Below, in pieces: positions 21,191 through 33,194 of a stretch of 64,000 nucleotides of DNA. The position numbers and the translations under genes are program-made. The stretch is from Piliocolobus tephrosceles (taxonomy: Eukaryota > Chordata > Mammalia > Primates > Cercopithecidae), in NCBI RefSeq assembly GCF_002776525.5, contig NC_045447.1, positions 20,076,592 to 20,140,591 of the forward strand, read 5' to 3'. The notes beneath the pieces were generated by a model. The model saw only the letters and a program-made list of their open reading frames with translations, was not told where the DNA came from and did no database searches. Position 1 is the first letter of the stretch, and each line of letters opens with the position of its first letter.

Positions 21191-22774
21191 CTTTGTGCTT
21201 CAGCCCATTAAATTACTCATGGAACATATTTACCTGGAATCATTTTATTTTAAGAATTTTGAATTTGGGCATAAAGTAGACTTTTATTCCAGGACTATTT
21301 TAGCCCTATTACTAATGTGTTTTCTATCTTTGTTATCCATCGAATGTCTGTGTGTTCAATATATTTTCTTTATTTCAACAAATCAGAACTTGACTGTCTT
21401 TCATCCTTTGTAAGCTCCAGGAACTGTTCACCTCACAGCCCATCTCTGCCTCCCCATTCATTCTTCTCCTGGAGTTTCGCCTTCTGCATGCATATCTTGC
21501 TATTCAGCAAAAGACAATGAAACCCGCATGCAGATTTCTGAAGTATTTTTTCTTTACGCTGATCCTCCTCTTCTTTTGTATTTTGCTTTACAAGTTCTAA
21601 CCACTTCAGTCTTCCTTGTCTATGATGTACATCTTGTCCCATGAGTTTTCTCAACTCATTTTGTGACACTGCTTCCCCACCGGCTTCATGCACCTGCTAA
21701 CCACAAAGTGTGTCCAAGTAGAAAGCTAATCATAAGGCTCACTTAATCTGCTCCCCTTGTTTCAGGGGACACACTCCTCCTCAGCCTAATGCCATACTTT
21801 TCTAGTGTTGTCATTTTTACAGTGGGAGGATGTTCAATCCTAGATACACCACCTTCGTCAGAAAGAGAAGTTCTCTGTCATTTACTTAGTTTTTTAACCT
21901 TCTATTTGTCTTCTCTTAGTCTTTTCAATAGTTGATTTTTAGAGTTGCAATAGACTTAAAAGTTGAAATATTGATGTGTCTCATATGAATCTCCTAGAAG
22001 TAGTCAACAACTTTGATGTAAACGTTTAATGCAGCACAGATCTCACTGCATCTCAATAAGTGTATTTCTTTTAGAACATTTCAATTGTTTAAAAATTCCT
22101 ACTTATTATTAGCTGAAATTTATCTTCTGTTAACTCACTTTGATGATCTTCTTCCATCTCTGGAGTCATATGCTGACGTTGCTTTAAAAGTGGATAAATT
22201 ATAATCTTACTGTAAATATATGTTCTCTAATAATGACAAAAAACAACAATGTATAACTTCTTTATATTACTATTTTTATTAAACTATTTTAGATCTGTTG
22301 GTTAATTAGAGAAGGTAGAGTTAGTTCCATTTTTAATCATGAAGAAACTGAAATCTTGAATCTATCAGTTGAGTTGTTGAAGAAGTGTTGCCAGATATGA
22401 AGTATCCCACAACTTTAATTCTTGATTTCTGATAGTATAGATACCTGGTATGGTGCGGTAGGCTTATAGAAGGGTGTCATAATGGCCTTAGAGGCAGAAA
22501 TAAACATTGATTTACTGTTAGGTCAGGTAATAGTTTCAGGTTTAACCCAGTAGCATATAAAAAAGTAGTGAAAGCACCAGTTTGCAAGGATCCCTCTAGT
22601 TGGGTAAATACGAAATAAACGTTAAAGATGCCAAAATAATACGAACAATTATATTATTAAAAGTGAAAATGGATAGTTTAATTATGAAAGTTTTGATTAT
22701 ACTTCTATGAAACTTTAGTTTAGGTAGAAAGTTTGCTTACATATTAAAAGTTAGGATTATTGTCCAATAATAAT
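21191..22774. other. No confident feature; possibly decayed repeat
   Basis: No family recognised with confidence. 21740-21880 ('ccttgtttcaggggacacac', 'acaccaccttcgtcagaaag') feels repeat-like but I cannot name it. The 86-codon minus frame at 21433-21693 has no known domain. Confidence 0.4.
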
Positions 22775-22990
22775 GCCTAAGCTTTGTTGATCACTTATTA
22801 TGTACTGGTATTGCAAATGTAAATCTCGTTTAACATATAAGGCCATCTGCTAAGCTAGGTAGTATTAAATCTATTTTATAAATTCAAAAAAAAGATAAAT
22901 TGGCTGTTTTTCTCAAATGTATACAGTTAGCAAACATAAGATTTGAGATTCTAATACCAATCATTCTGAATCCAAAATCTATGCGGGTAC
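22775..22990 (-). repeat. MIR SINE
   Basis: Near full MIR read in reverse: 'gttgatcacttattatgtac', 'ctgctaagctaggtagtatt', 'aaatctattttataaattca', then 'gcaaacataagatttgagat' and the 'ccaatcattctgaatcc' end. Confidence 0.75.
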
Positions 22991-23388
22991 AACAATAATT
23001 TCTAGCTTCCAGCCTACTTAGAATTAAAAAGTAGGTATTGGTATTGACCATTTCTGTCTGGTTGTAAAGGTTGAACCATGTGTTTTTCGTAGGAAAATGC
23101 AGTCATTTAACACTCTATTTCAACTGACCATCTTTCTAAATAATCTATTTTTGTTAAAATGATAACATGTGTTATTTAACTTCTAAAGAAGAGTATTGTC
23201 CCAAAGATATAGCCAAATTATGAACAAACAAGTAAATTCTTTATAAGAAAAGTTAATAACTATCAATAATTACTGACTAACTTGTTTATTTGTTTGCTTT
23301 TAAGCAGTGAAATGAGTAATATTTTGGAAATGTTTTTAGAATTTTTAATCAAGTAAAAGTACTCAGAACATATAAAATCTGTGGTTAG

Positions 23389-23572
23389 TAATGGATTGGC
23401 CCATTGCCTACTTTAGTAGTAAAGTTTTATTGAAACACTAATTTATTTATGTATAATTTATGGTGCTACAATAGCAGAATATGGTAGTTGAAGCCGAGAC
23501 CCTATGACACACCAAGTCTAAAATATTTACTTCTCAGTCTTTGACAGAAAAAACATCACCAACACGTGGAAT
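23389..23572 (+). mobile_element. Non-autonomous hAT-like DNA transposon fragment
   Basis: Contains the order 'gtaaagttttattgaaacac', 'ggtgctacaatagcagaata', 'tagttgaagccgagacccta', 'aatatttacttctcagtctt' then 'tgacagaaaaaaca'. This resembles a common mammalian hAT-Charlie-type element ('agttttattggaacacagcc'). I did not fix the family name or ends. Confidence 0.55.
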
Positions 23573-23929
23573 AGATGGTGAGAATGCCTAAAGGGATAAG
23601 TTAATTGTTTAAAGTAATAACAGAAACAGATTGAACTTCATATGGGAAAGATCCATGAGTGAATTGAGTGGGTTACAGAATATATATGCAAGGGTTGCTT
23701 ATTTCAACAAATCAGCTAAGGATTGATTATTATTCACAAAAGACTCGTGTGGAGACTCTGAGGAGAGGATATAAGTGGGTCAGCTTATGGCGAGGCTTGT
23801 CATAGCAATGCATGTATCCAAGACCGTTTTAAGAATGAAAATTATATCAACTGCTGGAACTTAAATATGTCTGGGCACATCTAGTGCAGCAGTGGATTTG
23901 CCTTGACTTTCCTTCTTATAGAGAAGGAA

Positions 23930-24515
23930 AAAAACATTTTTTTCTTCTACTCTTCTGAGTTCTTAGCTGGGACCCCTGCACACCACCACCACATTATCAA
24001 GAGAAAAAAACAAACAGAAGTTTATTAACATGTATTTGTATCTAAGAGAAAACTCAGGAAAATAGTAACTCTTAAAGAAGTGACTTAGAACTCTGGCATA
24101 TATAGTATTTTAAACAAAGAACAATGCATTTTTAGAGAAATGAAAAGACAAAGGTAAAGGATCTTGAGTCTCTAGGGGCAGCAAATTGTGAGGAAACAAA
24201 TACATGGGAAACCAAGGTAGATAAAAATAAATCAATACAGTTTGTTAAAGTATAGTAGCTTCTGCTGGTGCCGTCTCCAGGCTGATAAGGGTCTAAGATA
24301 GGTACTCTCCAGGGATCAGTCTTTGTTTTTCATGATAGAGAGTTAGGAAGGAAACCTTTATAAATGTATGTCCTGCTTTTAGGCAAATAAGGGAAGAGCA
24401 GAGAGTTTTTCTTGTATCTGCTTCCTCTCAATGGGCTTCAGCTCAAAATAATCCTTAAAACGTGGCATACTTTGGGTGGGGGTGTATTGTGCTACACTTC
24501 AATTCTAACAGGAGA
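23930..24515 (-). mobile_element. Probable ancient LTR, minus strand
   Basis: Read on the minus strand it has a polyadenylation signal (AATAAA within 'gttaataaacttctgtttg', 24030-24010 region) followed by a short U5-like stretch 'ggtggtggtgtgcaggggtc', and upstream 'ttgagctgaagcccattgag'. The whole block looks like an interspersed repeat I have seen, but I cannot name it. Confidence 0.4.
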
Positions 24516-25059
24516 AAGAGCAAGACATGGAGAACCTGATCCACAAAGAAAGTCACTGTAATAATCAGGAATGAGATGAGAAGGATTTTAGCATAGTGTT
24601 TGACATTTGGGAGGGTTGCCTAGCCTAATACCCATTGGGTTTCTATCTGAGTTTGATGAGGGCTGGTGAGATAGGGTTAGAGCTTGGTTCAAGATATATT
24701 ATTTAAATTACAATAAAATACAACATAATAAAATGAAACCCAAGAAATCAACTCAGTGAATGATCTATTGGAAATACATTTAGTGTCAGAATGAGATGAG
24801 AATCTAGGCTGATTTTTTTTTCTCTCAAATTGAAAGCATGATGATCATCATTTATTGACTATTTCATTTTATTTTTTCAAGCCAATGATTTAACTACCTT
24901 TTGAAATTTTTAAATCTCAGTACACACTAGTGTCTACTTTTGTAAGTTCTAAATTTATTTATGTCTCTCTGTCTATATCCTAATAAAGGAACACATTTTA
25001 CTTATTGTAGCTCTGAAATATCCTTAATACACATGGGAGGTAACTCCTCTAAATTTTCT
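24516..25059. other. Single-copy DNA
   Basis: Nothing recognised; AT-rich. Confidence 0.45.
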
Positions 25060-25130
25060 TTTTCTGAACTTTTATGTTAAGTTTTTGAACTTTCATGCAG
25101 GTTTGTTACATGTATGCATGTCTATTATAT

Positions 25131-25290
25131 ATTCCAAATAAATTTGGGGATAATCTTAATAACATTATTCTAAAGTTCATCTGGAAAATTATGCAGTACT
25201 GATTACATTATTCTTAAAAAGAATACTTACATCTTCCAGATGAACTTTAGAGTAATTCTATTAAGATTCCTCCAAAAATTATTTGGAATC
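25131..25290. repeat. ~160 bp imperfect palindrome
   Basis: Left arm 25131-25186 and right arm 25232-25290 are reverse complements at about 48 of 57 positions. They include a 17-base perfect block 'ctaaagttcatctggaa' at 25170-25186 paired with 'ttccagatgaactttag' at 25234-25250. The 45-base centre has its own small hairpin 'attcttaaaaagaat' (25210-25224). The arms resemble diverged L1 ORF2 sequence, which would make this an old inverted L1 duplication; a MITE is the alternative. Confidence 0.85.
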
Positions 25291-25428
25291 TGTAGCAGAA
25301 ATGCATATATTTCTAGAACTTAAGAAAAATTCAAAAGCTTTAAAATATGTCTTTCCATTCAAGCCTTTTTTTCTTACCTTTTTTGAGTTTTTCTTCTATA
25401 TATGTATTTTTTTTTTTATTTTTACGTA

Positions 25429-25718
25429 TTTTTTTTTGAGATGGAGTCACACTCTGTTGCTGTGACTGGAGTACAGTGGAGCTATCTTGGCTCACTGAAA
25501 ACTCCGCCTCCCGGGTTTAAGTGATTCTCCTGCCTCAGCCTCCCAAGTAGCTGGCATTACAGGTGCCCAACGCTACACCAAGTTAATTTTTTGTATTTTC
25601 AGTAGAGATGAAGTTTCACCATGTTGGCCAGGCTGCTCTAGAACTACTGACCTTGTGATTCGTGCGCCTCGGCCTCCCAAAGTCCTGGGATTACAGATGT
25701 GAGCCACTGTGCTCGGCC
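25429..25718 (-). mobile_element. Alu (AluS-age)
   Basis: Minus-strand Alu from 'gagatggagtcacactctgt' through 'cctcccgggtttaagtgatt' to 'gagccactgtgctcggcc', with scattered mutations and a broken T tail. Confidence 0.9.
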
Positions 25719-26059
25719 AGCTACAATTATTTTAGAGATTCTGCTTTTTTTCTTGTTGTATTTATTATTATATCTTTTGGTGCTCATATCACAGTTATAC
25801 TTCCAATTATTACTTTAATTATATTTTCTCTTTGTTACATTTATTCATGGAATGATTAATTTTTGTGTATTAATTATAATTTTGATAGTTTGATTAATAT
25901 TGAGTAACATTTTTGAATAAACTAATGAATGAAGATAAATTAAGTAAAAAGTAATAATCTTGATTCTATTGAAGAAATTGAATGAGGATCTACCAAAATA
26001 CCACCATATATTTTCTGACCTCTCATAATACTTGCTTTTTGCCATGATCTTTAAAAACA

Positions 26060-26205
26060 GAGTACTTTCACATTATTTGCTGCATTTGATCTTCACTTTC
26101 ATTTTGGAAATATGAAATCTGAGACTGGGAGATGACAGGACATAACCAGGAGTTCTGAATGACAGGAAGGTTTAGTCTGGATTTAGTACCTTTTCCAACC
26201 TACTC
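26060..26205 (-). repeat. MIR SINE fragment
   Basis: 'tgctgcatttgatcttcact', 'aatatgaaatctgagactgg' and 'ggagttctgaatgacaggaa' follow the MIR reverse consensus order. Confidence 0.6.
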
Positions 26206-26739
26206 TACTGCACCTCATCATATGTCTGCCTCCTTTGAAGAGTTATTCTGGCATTATCCAACTAAAAATTGTAATAATACATGTGACTTCTTTTTGAGAT
26301 TATGCCAATAATACTTTTCAGAAGTGGAACAAAGACAGTCTTGAAAGTTCTGCCTCAGTTGATGTTCAGCATCCAGGGAGGGAAAAAGAAGGATCAAGAA
26401 GCATAGTGAGATGCCATTATGCCACATAAACTAGTAGAGATGAGATGTATCTCATGTGTCCAGGTGTGTTGAAGGACCTGCCACTCACATGGTGTTTTAT
26501 GTGTAAAGGTAACTTAATTCAAGTTAATATGCAGAAATGTTTCTAATAACAACCTACCAAGGGTGGAGATGGCCTTGTTAGGAGAGTGACATGAGAAAAG
26601 AGAAGAAATACCAGAAAATAACTGAGAAATTAAGAGAACAGAACAATTTTCCATTGTAATCATAAGGCAAGTGGCCAGAATTACTTTCTTAGGAGCTACT
26701 CATCTTTGAGTTAGTAATGCTGTATGTTTAAGAAACTGA

Positions 26740-27045
26740 ACTATGAAATTACATATAGTAACTCAGGAATGGAAAACCAAACATCGTATGTTCCCACTAA
26801 TAACTGGGAGCTAAGCTATGAGGATGCAAAGTCATAAGGCTGATACAATAAAGGTTGGGGACTCGAGGGAAAGGGTGGGAGGGGTGTGAGGGATAAAAGA
26901 CTACACATTGGGTACAGTGGAACTGCTCTGGTGTTGCGTACACTAAAAATCTCAGAAATTACCACTAAAGAACATATTCATGTAACCAAATACCACCTGT
27001 TCCCCCAAAACGTATTGAAATAAAAACAACAACAACATCAACAAG
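26740..27045 (+). mobile_element. L1 3' end (5'-truncated)
   Basis: Starts near the end of ORF2 ('aactcaggaatggaaaacca', 'cgtatgttcccactaataac') and carries a 3' UTR with 'gtgggaggggtgtgaggga', 'atctcagaaattaccactaa' and 'aaccaaataccacctgttcc', ending in an A-rich (aac)n tail. L1PB/L1MA age. Confidence 0.85.
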
Positions 27046-27395
27046 AAAGGCTCAAACATGGCATAAAAAAATTACAATCCTGAATTCATATCCCACTTAT
27101 AATACTTAACCTTTCTAAATACCAGTCTATTTTTCATTAAGATGAAAGTAATGATATCTAATATAATTGAGATACTGTGAGGACTGAGATAATACACATA
27201 TTTAAAATATGTATAACAATAATATATATAACAATACTTATAAGATGTTTAAGGGATTGGAGTGGTAGATGTCATCTATGTAATCTATCTACAATGATGA
27301 AAAATTCAATTATGTTACAATGGAGATATGCTGGCCTAAAAATTAAGTGGAGAAATGCTGTGATGATAAATATTAATGACCAAAAGAATATGAGG

Positions 27396-27431
27396 AATTC
27401 ATTCATTCATTCATTCATTCATTCATTCATA
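27396..27431. repeat. (ATTC)n microsatellite
   Basis: About nine tandem attc units, perfect until a final 'atac'. The short frame at 27177-27452 simply reads through it as a repeated 'FIHS' string. Confidence 0.95.
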
Positions 27432-27734
27432 CATTCAACAAACATTCTTTGATTCCTTGGTTCTTTTATCTATCTTGTGCTAGTCACTTTTAGGGATATG
27501 TGGGGAAAAAAATCACATATTTGACCCAAGTAACTCACAATCTTAAAAGCACAACATTTGAAATAAGGTTGAAAGAAACGGGAGGTAAGCCTAGATACAA
27601 AAAGACTCAGAGGGAACAGGGTGTCTGGCTTCAAATAATTCAGAGAAAGACAGTGCCATATTCTGAATGCCCCACAGGCAGAGAAGTGAATTCTAATTCA
27701 GAAAATTTTTAAAAGTTTGAGCTGCCCAAAGATG

Positions 27735-27955
27735 ACATAGCAATAACAGTAGTATATGCCTAGAATTTACTACATGCTATGGTCTTTCCAAGGTAAGAGG
27801 TTGGCCCTATCTTATTTGATCTTAAAAATAATCCTATAAGATATACATCATTTTTTCTACTAAGGTCAGTAAGAAATCTGAAACTCAGGGATGCTCTGTA
27901 ACTTACTCAATGTCACAGAGTAAATACTTATGGAGCCAGTATTCATAATTTTCTT
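27735..27955 (-). repeat. MIR SINE
   Basis: 'tttactacatgctatggtct', 'tcttatttgatcttaaaaat', 'aatcctataagatatacatc', 'tctgaaactcagggatgctc' and 'gtaacttactcaatgtcaca' are the MIR reverse landmarks in order. Confidence 0.8.
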
Positions 27956-28018
27956 AAACCAAAGATCAGAATTTTAATTTCCAGTGTATGTGTTTTCATT
28001 TTAAAAAATGAACAATTT

Positions 28019-28320
28019 GGCCAGGTGTGGTGGCTCATGCCTGTAATCCCAGCACTTTGGGAGGCCAAGGCGCGTAGATCACAAGTTCAGGAGTTTGAGA
28101 CCAGCCTGACCAACATGGTGAAATCCCATCTCTACTAAAAATACAAAATTAGCTGGGCATGGTGGGGCATGCCTTCAATCCCAGTTACTCAGGAGGCTGA
28201 GGCGGGAGAATTGCTTGAACCTGGGAGGCGGAGTTTGCAGCAAGCGGAGATGGTGCCACCGCACTCCAGTCGGGGCGACGGAGCAAGACTCTGCCTCAAA
28301 AAAAAAAAAAAAAAGAAAAA
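28019..28320 (+). mobile_element. AluS-type element
   Basis: Full-length plus-strand Alu from 'ggccaggtgtggtggctcat' to an A tail. The left-arm 'gaccagcctgaccaacatgg' indicates the S class. Flanks 'gaacaattt' and 'gaaaaattt' may be a decayed TSD. Confidence 0.93.
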
Positions 28321-28477
28321 TTTGCCACTCAGGTTTTTCAAGCATATTTTTGAAAGACCTTTTGACCACCTAGGATGGGATGGATGACTGAAAGTGAGTT
28401 GAAGAAAATAGACATTAAGATTTCTTCCACAATGAAAATTTTAAGACGGTAGGCCTAAAATGCATGGCTTACTTACA

Positions 28478-28715
28478 TTTAACGTTTCATAAACTTAGGA
28501 AAGTAACTTTATCCTCCTGAGACTTATCATTCATCTATAAAATAGGGAATAATATTGCCTCTAGGATTTCTTAAACAAGTGCATGAAACAATGACTATTA
28601 ATTGCTCATGTGTACTCATGTCATGCTGAAAGAAGCCCTGGTCAAACATGAATCATGAATATCATGTGTTTAACATACAATAAGCACTGAGTAAATGTTT
28701 TAGTATTTGTCACTT
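28478..28715 (+). repeat. MIR SINE
   Basis: 'cttaggaaagtaactttatc', 'ctatcattcat'-like core, 'ctataaaatagggaataata', and 3' part 'tacaataagcactgagtaaa' then 'tgtttta' follow the MIR forward order. Confidence 0.65.
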
Positions 28716-29019
28716 TTTTCTTACTAAGGAATTTATCTCATAATAATATGAAAGTATAAGCTCAAGCTATTGAAATATGTAGAAGATACTGCAGAAAGGA
28801 ACCCAACTTCATATTTCCATGGGCTCCATAAATATGAAATGATTGGGTCTGAATGTATACCATCACTGGGAAAACATCTTACTGGAATTATTAATCATTT
28901 CATGGTTCGAATCAGGGTCCGAACTCAAGCAAAAGATTAACATGGTTGATGTTATAAATTAATCAATCACGTTATCTCAAAAGTAAAAATTAAACAACTA
29001 TTTACTCATACCTACTAAT

Positions 29020-30438
29020 CATTTGATTTATTTTTAAGAAAATGCCACTGCATTTAATTTGAAAAATGTGGTCTTTTCAACAACTAGAATTTGAAAAATT
29101 AGACATCTATAGGGAAAAGATAAACCTTGACCTCTGCCTCATATCATGTACAAAAATGGGTTTGAGATAATTTATGGGCCTAAATGTGAAAGAGTTGGTG
29201 TTTTAGAAAATGTAGGGTATGTTAAAATAAGTGCTCTATAGGTGGAATTGTCTAAAATGGACTCAAAAAGCCCTAACAATAAAATGAAATTTTAAAATAA
29301 TATTTATTTTATTTATTTATTTTTTTTGAGACGGAGTCTTGCTCTGCCGCCCGGGCTGGAGTGCAGTGGCCGGATCTCAGCTCACTGCAAGCTCCGCCTC
29401 CCGAGTTCACGCCATTCTCTTGTCTCAGCCTCCGGAGTAGCTGGGACTACAGGCGCCCGCCTCGTCGCCCGGCTAGTTTTTTGTATTTTCTATTAGAGAC
29501 GGGGTTTCACCGTATTAGCCAGGATGGTCTCGATCTCCTGACCTCGTGATCCGCCCGTCTCGGCCCCCCAAAGTGCTGGGATTACAGGCTTGAGCCACCG
29601 CGCCCGGCCCTTAAAAGAATATTTTTAAGATTAAAAACTTCTGTTTCTTAAATAACGTTATTAACAAAGTAAAATCACAAGTCACAGACTGGAAGTAACT
29701 ACTTGAAATACCTATATCTGAGAAGGATTTATATTTAGGTTATATAACAAACTTCTATAAATAAAAAATCCGACTAAAAATTCAATTAAAAAATGACTCA
29801 AATAGACACTACACACAAAAAAGATATGCGAATAGCCAATAGATGTTAAAAGGCATTTAATGTCATTGGCTATCAGAGAAAAGCAAATTAAATCACAAGG
29901 CGATCTCATTGCAATCAGAGAGATACGTCTGAACAGCCATCATGATTAATGTGAAAACGACAGACAACATGAAGTGTGGGCTAGGATGAGGAGTACCTGG
30001 TACTCTCTCACATTGCTGGTAGAATTATAAGATGGTAAAACCACTTTGGAAAATGAGATGTCAGTTTCCACTAAACCTAAAAGCAGATGCCTAATTCATA
30101 GCTGAATACTTCCACTCCTCAGTATATACCTGGTAGAAAGGAGTTCAGGTGGCCACACAACACTGTGTAAACAATGTTTGCAGATTTTTTCATAATAGTC
30201 ACACTCTATAAACAAACCAAATGCTCTTTTACAGCACGATAGATGAATGAAGTACGGTATACTTATTTAACGAAATGCTACAGAGCAATAAAAATAACAA
30301 TTTATTGATAATAAAGATAAGACCCAAAAATATGTCAGTGAAAGAAGACAGACAAAAGAACAACACATAAGATTTCATTTATCAAATTCAAGGACAAAAC
30401 TAATTTATGATGCTAGAAATCAAAATAGTGGTTACCTT
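29020..30438 (+). mobile_element. Ancient L1M ORF2 C-terminal part, split by AluY
   Basis: Sense-strand ORF2 remnants: 'aatttgaaaaattagacatc', 'tctgagaaggatttatattt', 'atgactcaaatagacactac', 'tgcaatcagagagatacgtc', 'acattgctggtagaattata' and 'tagtggttacctttc' at the 3' UTR start. It is interrupted by the AluY at 29328. It continues for about 35 bases past the MLT1 LTR (30936-30970, 'attggctagaaagggtcata'), so the LTR inserted into it. Confidence 0.8.
29311..29609 (-). mobile_element. AluY, Old World monkey type, with TSD
   Basis: Minus-strand AluY from 'gagacggagtcttgctctgc' to 'gccaccgcgcccggcc'. It has the 'gcagtggccggatctcagct' and 'acaggcttgagccaccgc' variants. The TSD 'ttaaaataatattt' at 29292-29305 pairs with 'ttaaaagaatattt' at 29611-29624 (one difference), in L1M. 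Confidence 0.95.
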
Positions 30439-30935
30439 TCGTGGTAGGCAGAATAATAATCCCCCATGTCCTAATCCCAGAGCATTTGCATATGTTAGAT
30501 TACACGGCAAGGAGAAATTAAGGTTGGCGATGGAATTGAGGTCGCTAATCAAATGACCTTTAACTAGGGAAAGTGTGCTGCATTATCTAGGCAGTCCCCT
30601 TGTAATCACAAGGGTCCTTAAAAGTGAAAGAGGGAGGCAGAAGCAGAGTCAGTGAGAGATATAACTATAAAAGCAACGTCAGAGAGGTGCAATGTTCCTG
30701 GCTTTGAAGATGGAACAAGGAGGTCATGACCTAAGGAATATGGCAGACTCTTAAATCTGAAAAATGCAGGGTAACAGAGTCTCCCCTAAAATGTCCAGAA
30801 AGGAATTAAGTTCTACCAATACTTTGATCTTAGCCTGGTGAAACTAGTGTTGAACTTCTGACTCTAAGATAATAAATTTGTATTGTTGACATCACTAGGT
30901 TTGAGGCAATTTGTTACAGCAACAATAGAATACAA
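30439..30935 (+). mobile_element. Solo LTR, MLT1 group (ERVL-MaLR)
   Basis: Starts 'cgtggtaggcagaataataa'. Landmarks are 'agattacacggcaaggagaa', 'attgaggtcgctaatcaaat', 'attatctaggcagtcccctt', 'cctggctttgaagatggaac', 'tttgatcttagcctggtgaa', and 'ctctaagataataaatttgt' with the aataaa signal. It ends near 'cagcaacaatagaatac'. About 495 bp; MLT1B-D range, exact subfamily unresolved. Confidence 0.85.
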
Positions 30936-30970
30936 AATTGGCTAGAAAGGGTCATAAAAGATCCTCATGG

Positions 30971-31090
30971 GGATCTAGAACTAGAAATACCATTTGACCC
31001 AGCAATCCTATTACTGGGTATATACCCAAAGGATTATAAATCATTCTACTATAAAGACACATGCACACATATGTTTTTTGCAGCACTATT
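30971..31090 (+). mobile_element. Isolated internal L1PA ORF2 piece, no 3' end
   Basis: About 120 bp with near-consensus young L1 ORF2 sequence ('ccatttgacccagcaatcct', 'attactgggtatatacccaa', 'agcactattcacaat'). It stops abruptly before the usual continuation, with no 3' UTR or A tail. It is markedly better preserved than the L1M next to it. Confidence 0.8.
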
Positions 31091-32130
31091 CACAATTTTT
31101 CTTTTCTTCCACAGTTGCTTATCCCAAGAGTATTTTGTAATTTAACCTCACCCATGCTAATCTGCATCTTAGAGTCTGCTTGCTGTGGTACCCCACTTGT
31201 AATCGATGACCTCCTGGTTCTCTTTCATTTATCACACCTCATATCCCATGCATATATATTTAATCTTAATGTAAAATCCCCAATAGCAAGAACTTGTGAG
31301 GCTGAGTGTGTGTACATAAACAACTATTACAAATAATCCTTCTTATCCTATAGCCTTTTACAAATAAAAGCCATAATTTTAATATAAGTAAATGTTTGCT
31401 ATGTTTTTTAGTGAAATGCAATCTAGAAATGCTAAATGACGACACTTCACCACTGGCATATTAATAGTAATTTTTCCTTGTTAAGTACGTTGCTGCTATT
31501 AATTAACTGCAAATGAAATTGATATAATAGAGGATATACTTCTCCATATTTAACAAATGCGGACACTGAGCCTCAAATACTTTTCATGGCTCCTATGAGC
31601 CAATAACTAAGGAAGCTAGAACTAGTATTAATTTGTTGTTATTTTAACCTCACAGTTTTTTCCACCATATGGTCAACAAATAGGTTCAAAACTATTTAGG
31701 TAAATTCTTAAATGATTGCATCACAACGATTAATTATTTTCAACTTGACTTCAAGAAGGACAACCATGTTCTGCTTCCATAAGATTCTATTCATCTTAAG
31801 ATGCAAGACACTTTGGATTCAGTCAAGTAATTTGGAGTTTGAAGGAACTGCAAAAGCTATTTATTACAGAGAATGCATATAAGCTCTTTTTCACATGCCA
31901 ACTGTATTCGATTGGTAAGTGCTTGCTGCAGCATCCTGTGGAGAAGAATATTAATGCTACACCTGACTAGCTGAAAAAAAAGTGTGATGATTGATTAGTG
32001 ATGTCTGCCATGAGCACAGGAATCAGCATTAATGGCTCCAATGCCACATGTTTTTAATCTTGTTCCTAGTGAAATCTGTTGGTCTATTAATAAGAAAATT
32101 TAGTCACAGACAGAGTAGACATTAAAGCAA
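31091..32130. other. Single-copy DNA, weak L2-like text
   Basis: No confident feature. 31160-31310 may be a decayed L2 ('atcacacctcatatcccatg', 'aatagcaagaacttgtg'), but I would not rely on it. A pyrimidine tract plus AG at 31082-31100 resembles a splice acceptor but has no supporting exon. Confidence 0.4.
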
Positions 32131-32375
32131 TAGTATATATATATATATATATAACATACACACACACATAAAATATACAATTATATATAATATACAAGAG
32201 CATATATAATATACAATATATTATGTACTATATATTATTATATATAACATGCATAATTAAATTATATATAATATACATTATATATTATATTGTATTAAGT
32301 ATATTATAACGTATATATTATATATTTATTACATATTAGTATATACTATATATTATATTTATATATCTCTCTCAC
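32131..32375. repeat. AT-dinucleotide-rich tract
   Basis: About 240 bases with only scattered G or C, beginning with (TA)10 at 32133-32152 and a short (CA) run, then irregular tata/taat units. It is self-complementary throughout. Confidence 0.9.
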
Positions 32376-32389
32376 ATAGATGTGCACGT

Positions 32390-32418
<29 letters not shown>
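32390..32418. repeat. (CA)n microsatellite
   Basis: About fourteen CA units after the palindrome 'tgcacgtgca'. Confidence 0.95.
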
Positions 32419-32422
<4 letters not shown>

Positions 32423-33194
32423 CCCCATACAGGTAGGGTTGAAACTAGAGTTTAAGTTGCCTGACTCAGAGAGCAATGCCATTTCTTTATTGCCTGTATT
32501 GTTCAATATAATACACACACCGACATGAAGCTATTTAAACTTAACTTACTTAAAATTAAATAAAATTTATAAATTCTTCAGTCTTTCAGGCTAGATGCAG
32601 TAAGAGAGAGCACAGAGATTATTTTCATCATCAGTGAAAATCCTGTCGGACAGAGCTGCAATACCAATGGGTCTCTGCAATTATGCTTATATTTATATTT
32701 TCCCTTGACTTAGTGAACACTCAACAAAAATTAACTGAGAGTGATAACTGAAGTTAAGAGACATCTAAAAGTTCTTTAGCTTATTCATAGACTGCATCAA
32801 AGTTATATATCCCCGGGACAATTTCTGTCCAAGGTTAACTTTTTGTGTTTTCAAAGTACATCGAGTAAGTGCTAGTTTTTCATCTTCTTGCTTACCATAT
32901 GCCTTGTAATACATCCAGTGTCTTTCTATTGTAAACTCATATTGTAAGAGTCGGAGTGAAACTTTCATGGACATTTCTCCACATTGTAAGGAAAATGCCA
33001 ATCAGTACGCTCTTGGCGACAATACACACACATACACATGCACGCACACATTTATAAAGTCGTTTTACTTATTCATTTTAATATTGATCATAATCTTATA
33101 TAGATGAATATATATGAGCCATTTCTATGAATATAAGGGCATATACCTAGGAATTTCTAAGTTTATATCTGCAGTGTAAAACAAATTTCCCTTT
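32419..33194. other. Single-copy DNA
   Basis: Nothing recognised. The 78-codon minus frame at 32765-33001 has no identifiable domain. Confidence 0.45.

Noticed and set aside
31080..31110. Strong pyrimidine tract + AG like a splice acceptor at 31082-31100
   Set aside because: No conserved or domain-bearing exon follows, no donor partner is evident, and T/C-rich tracts are frequent here.
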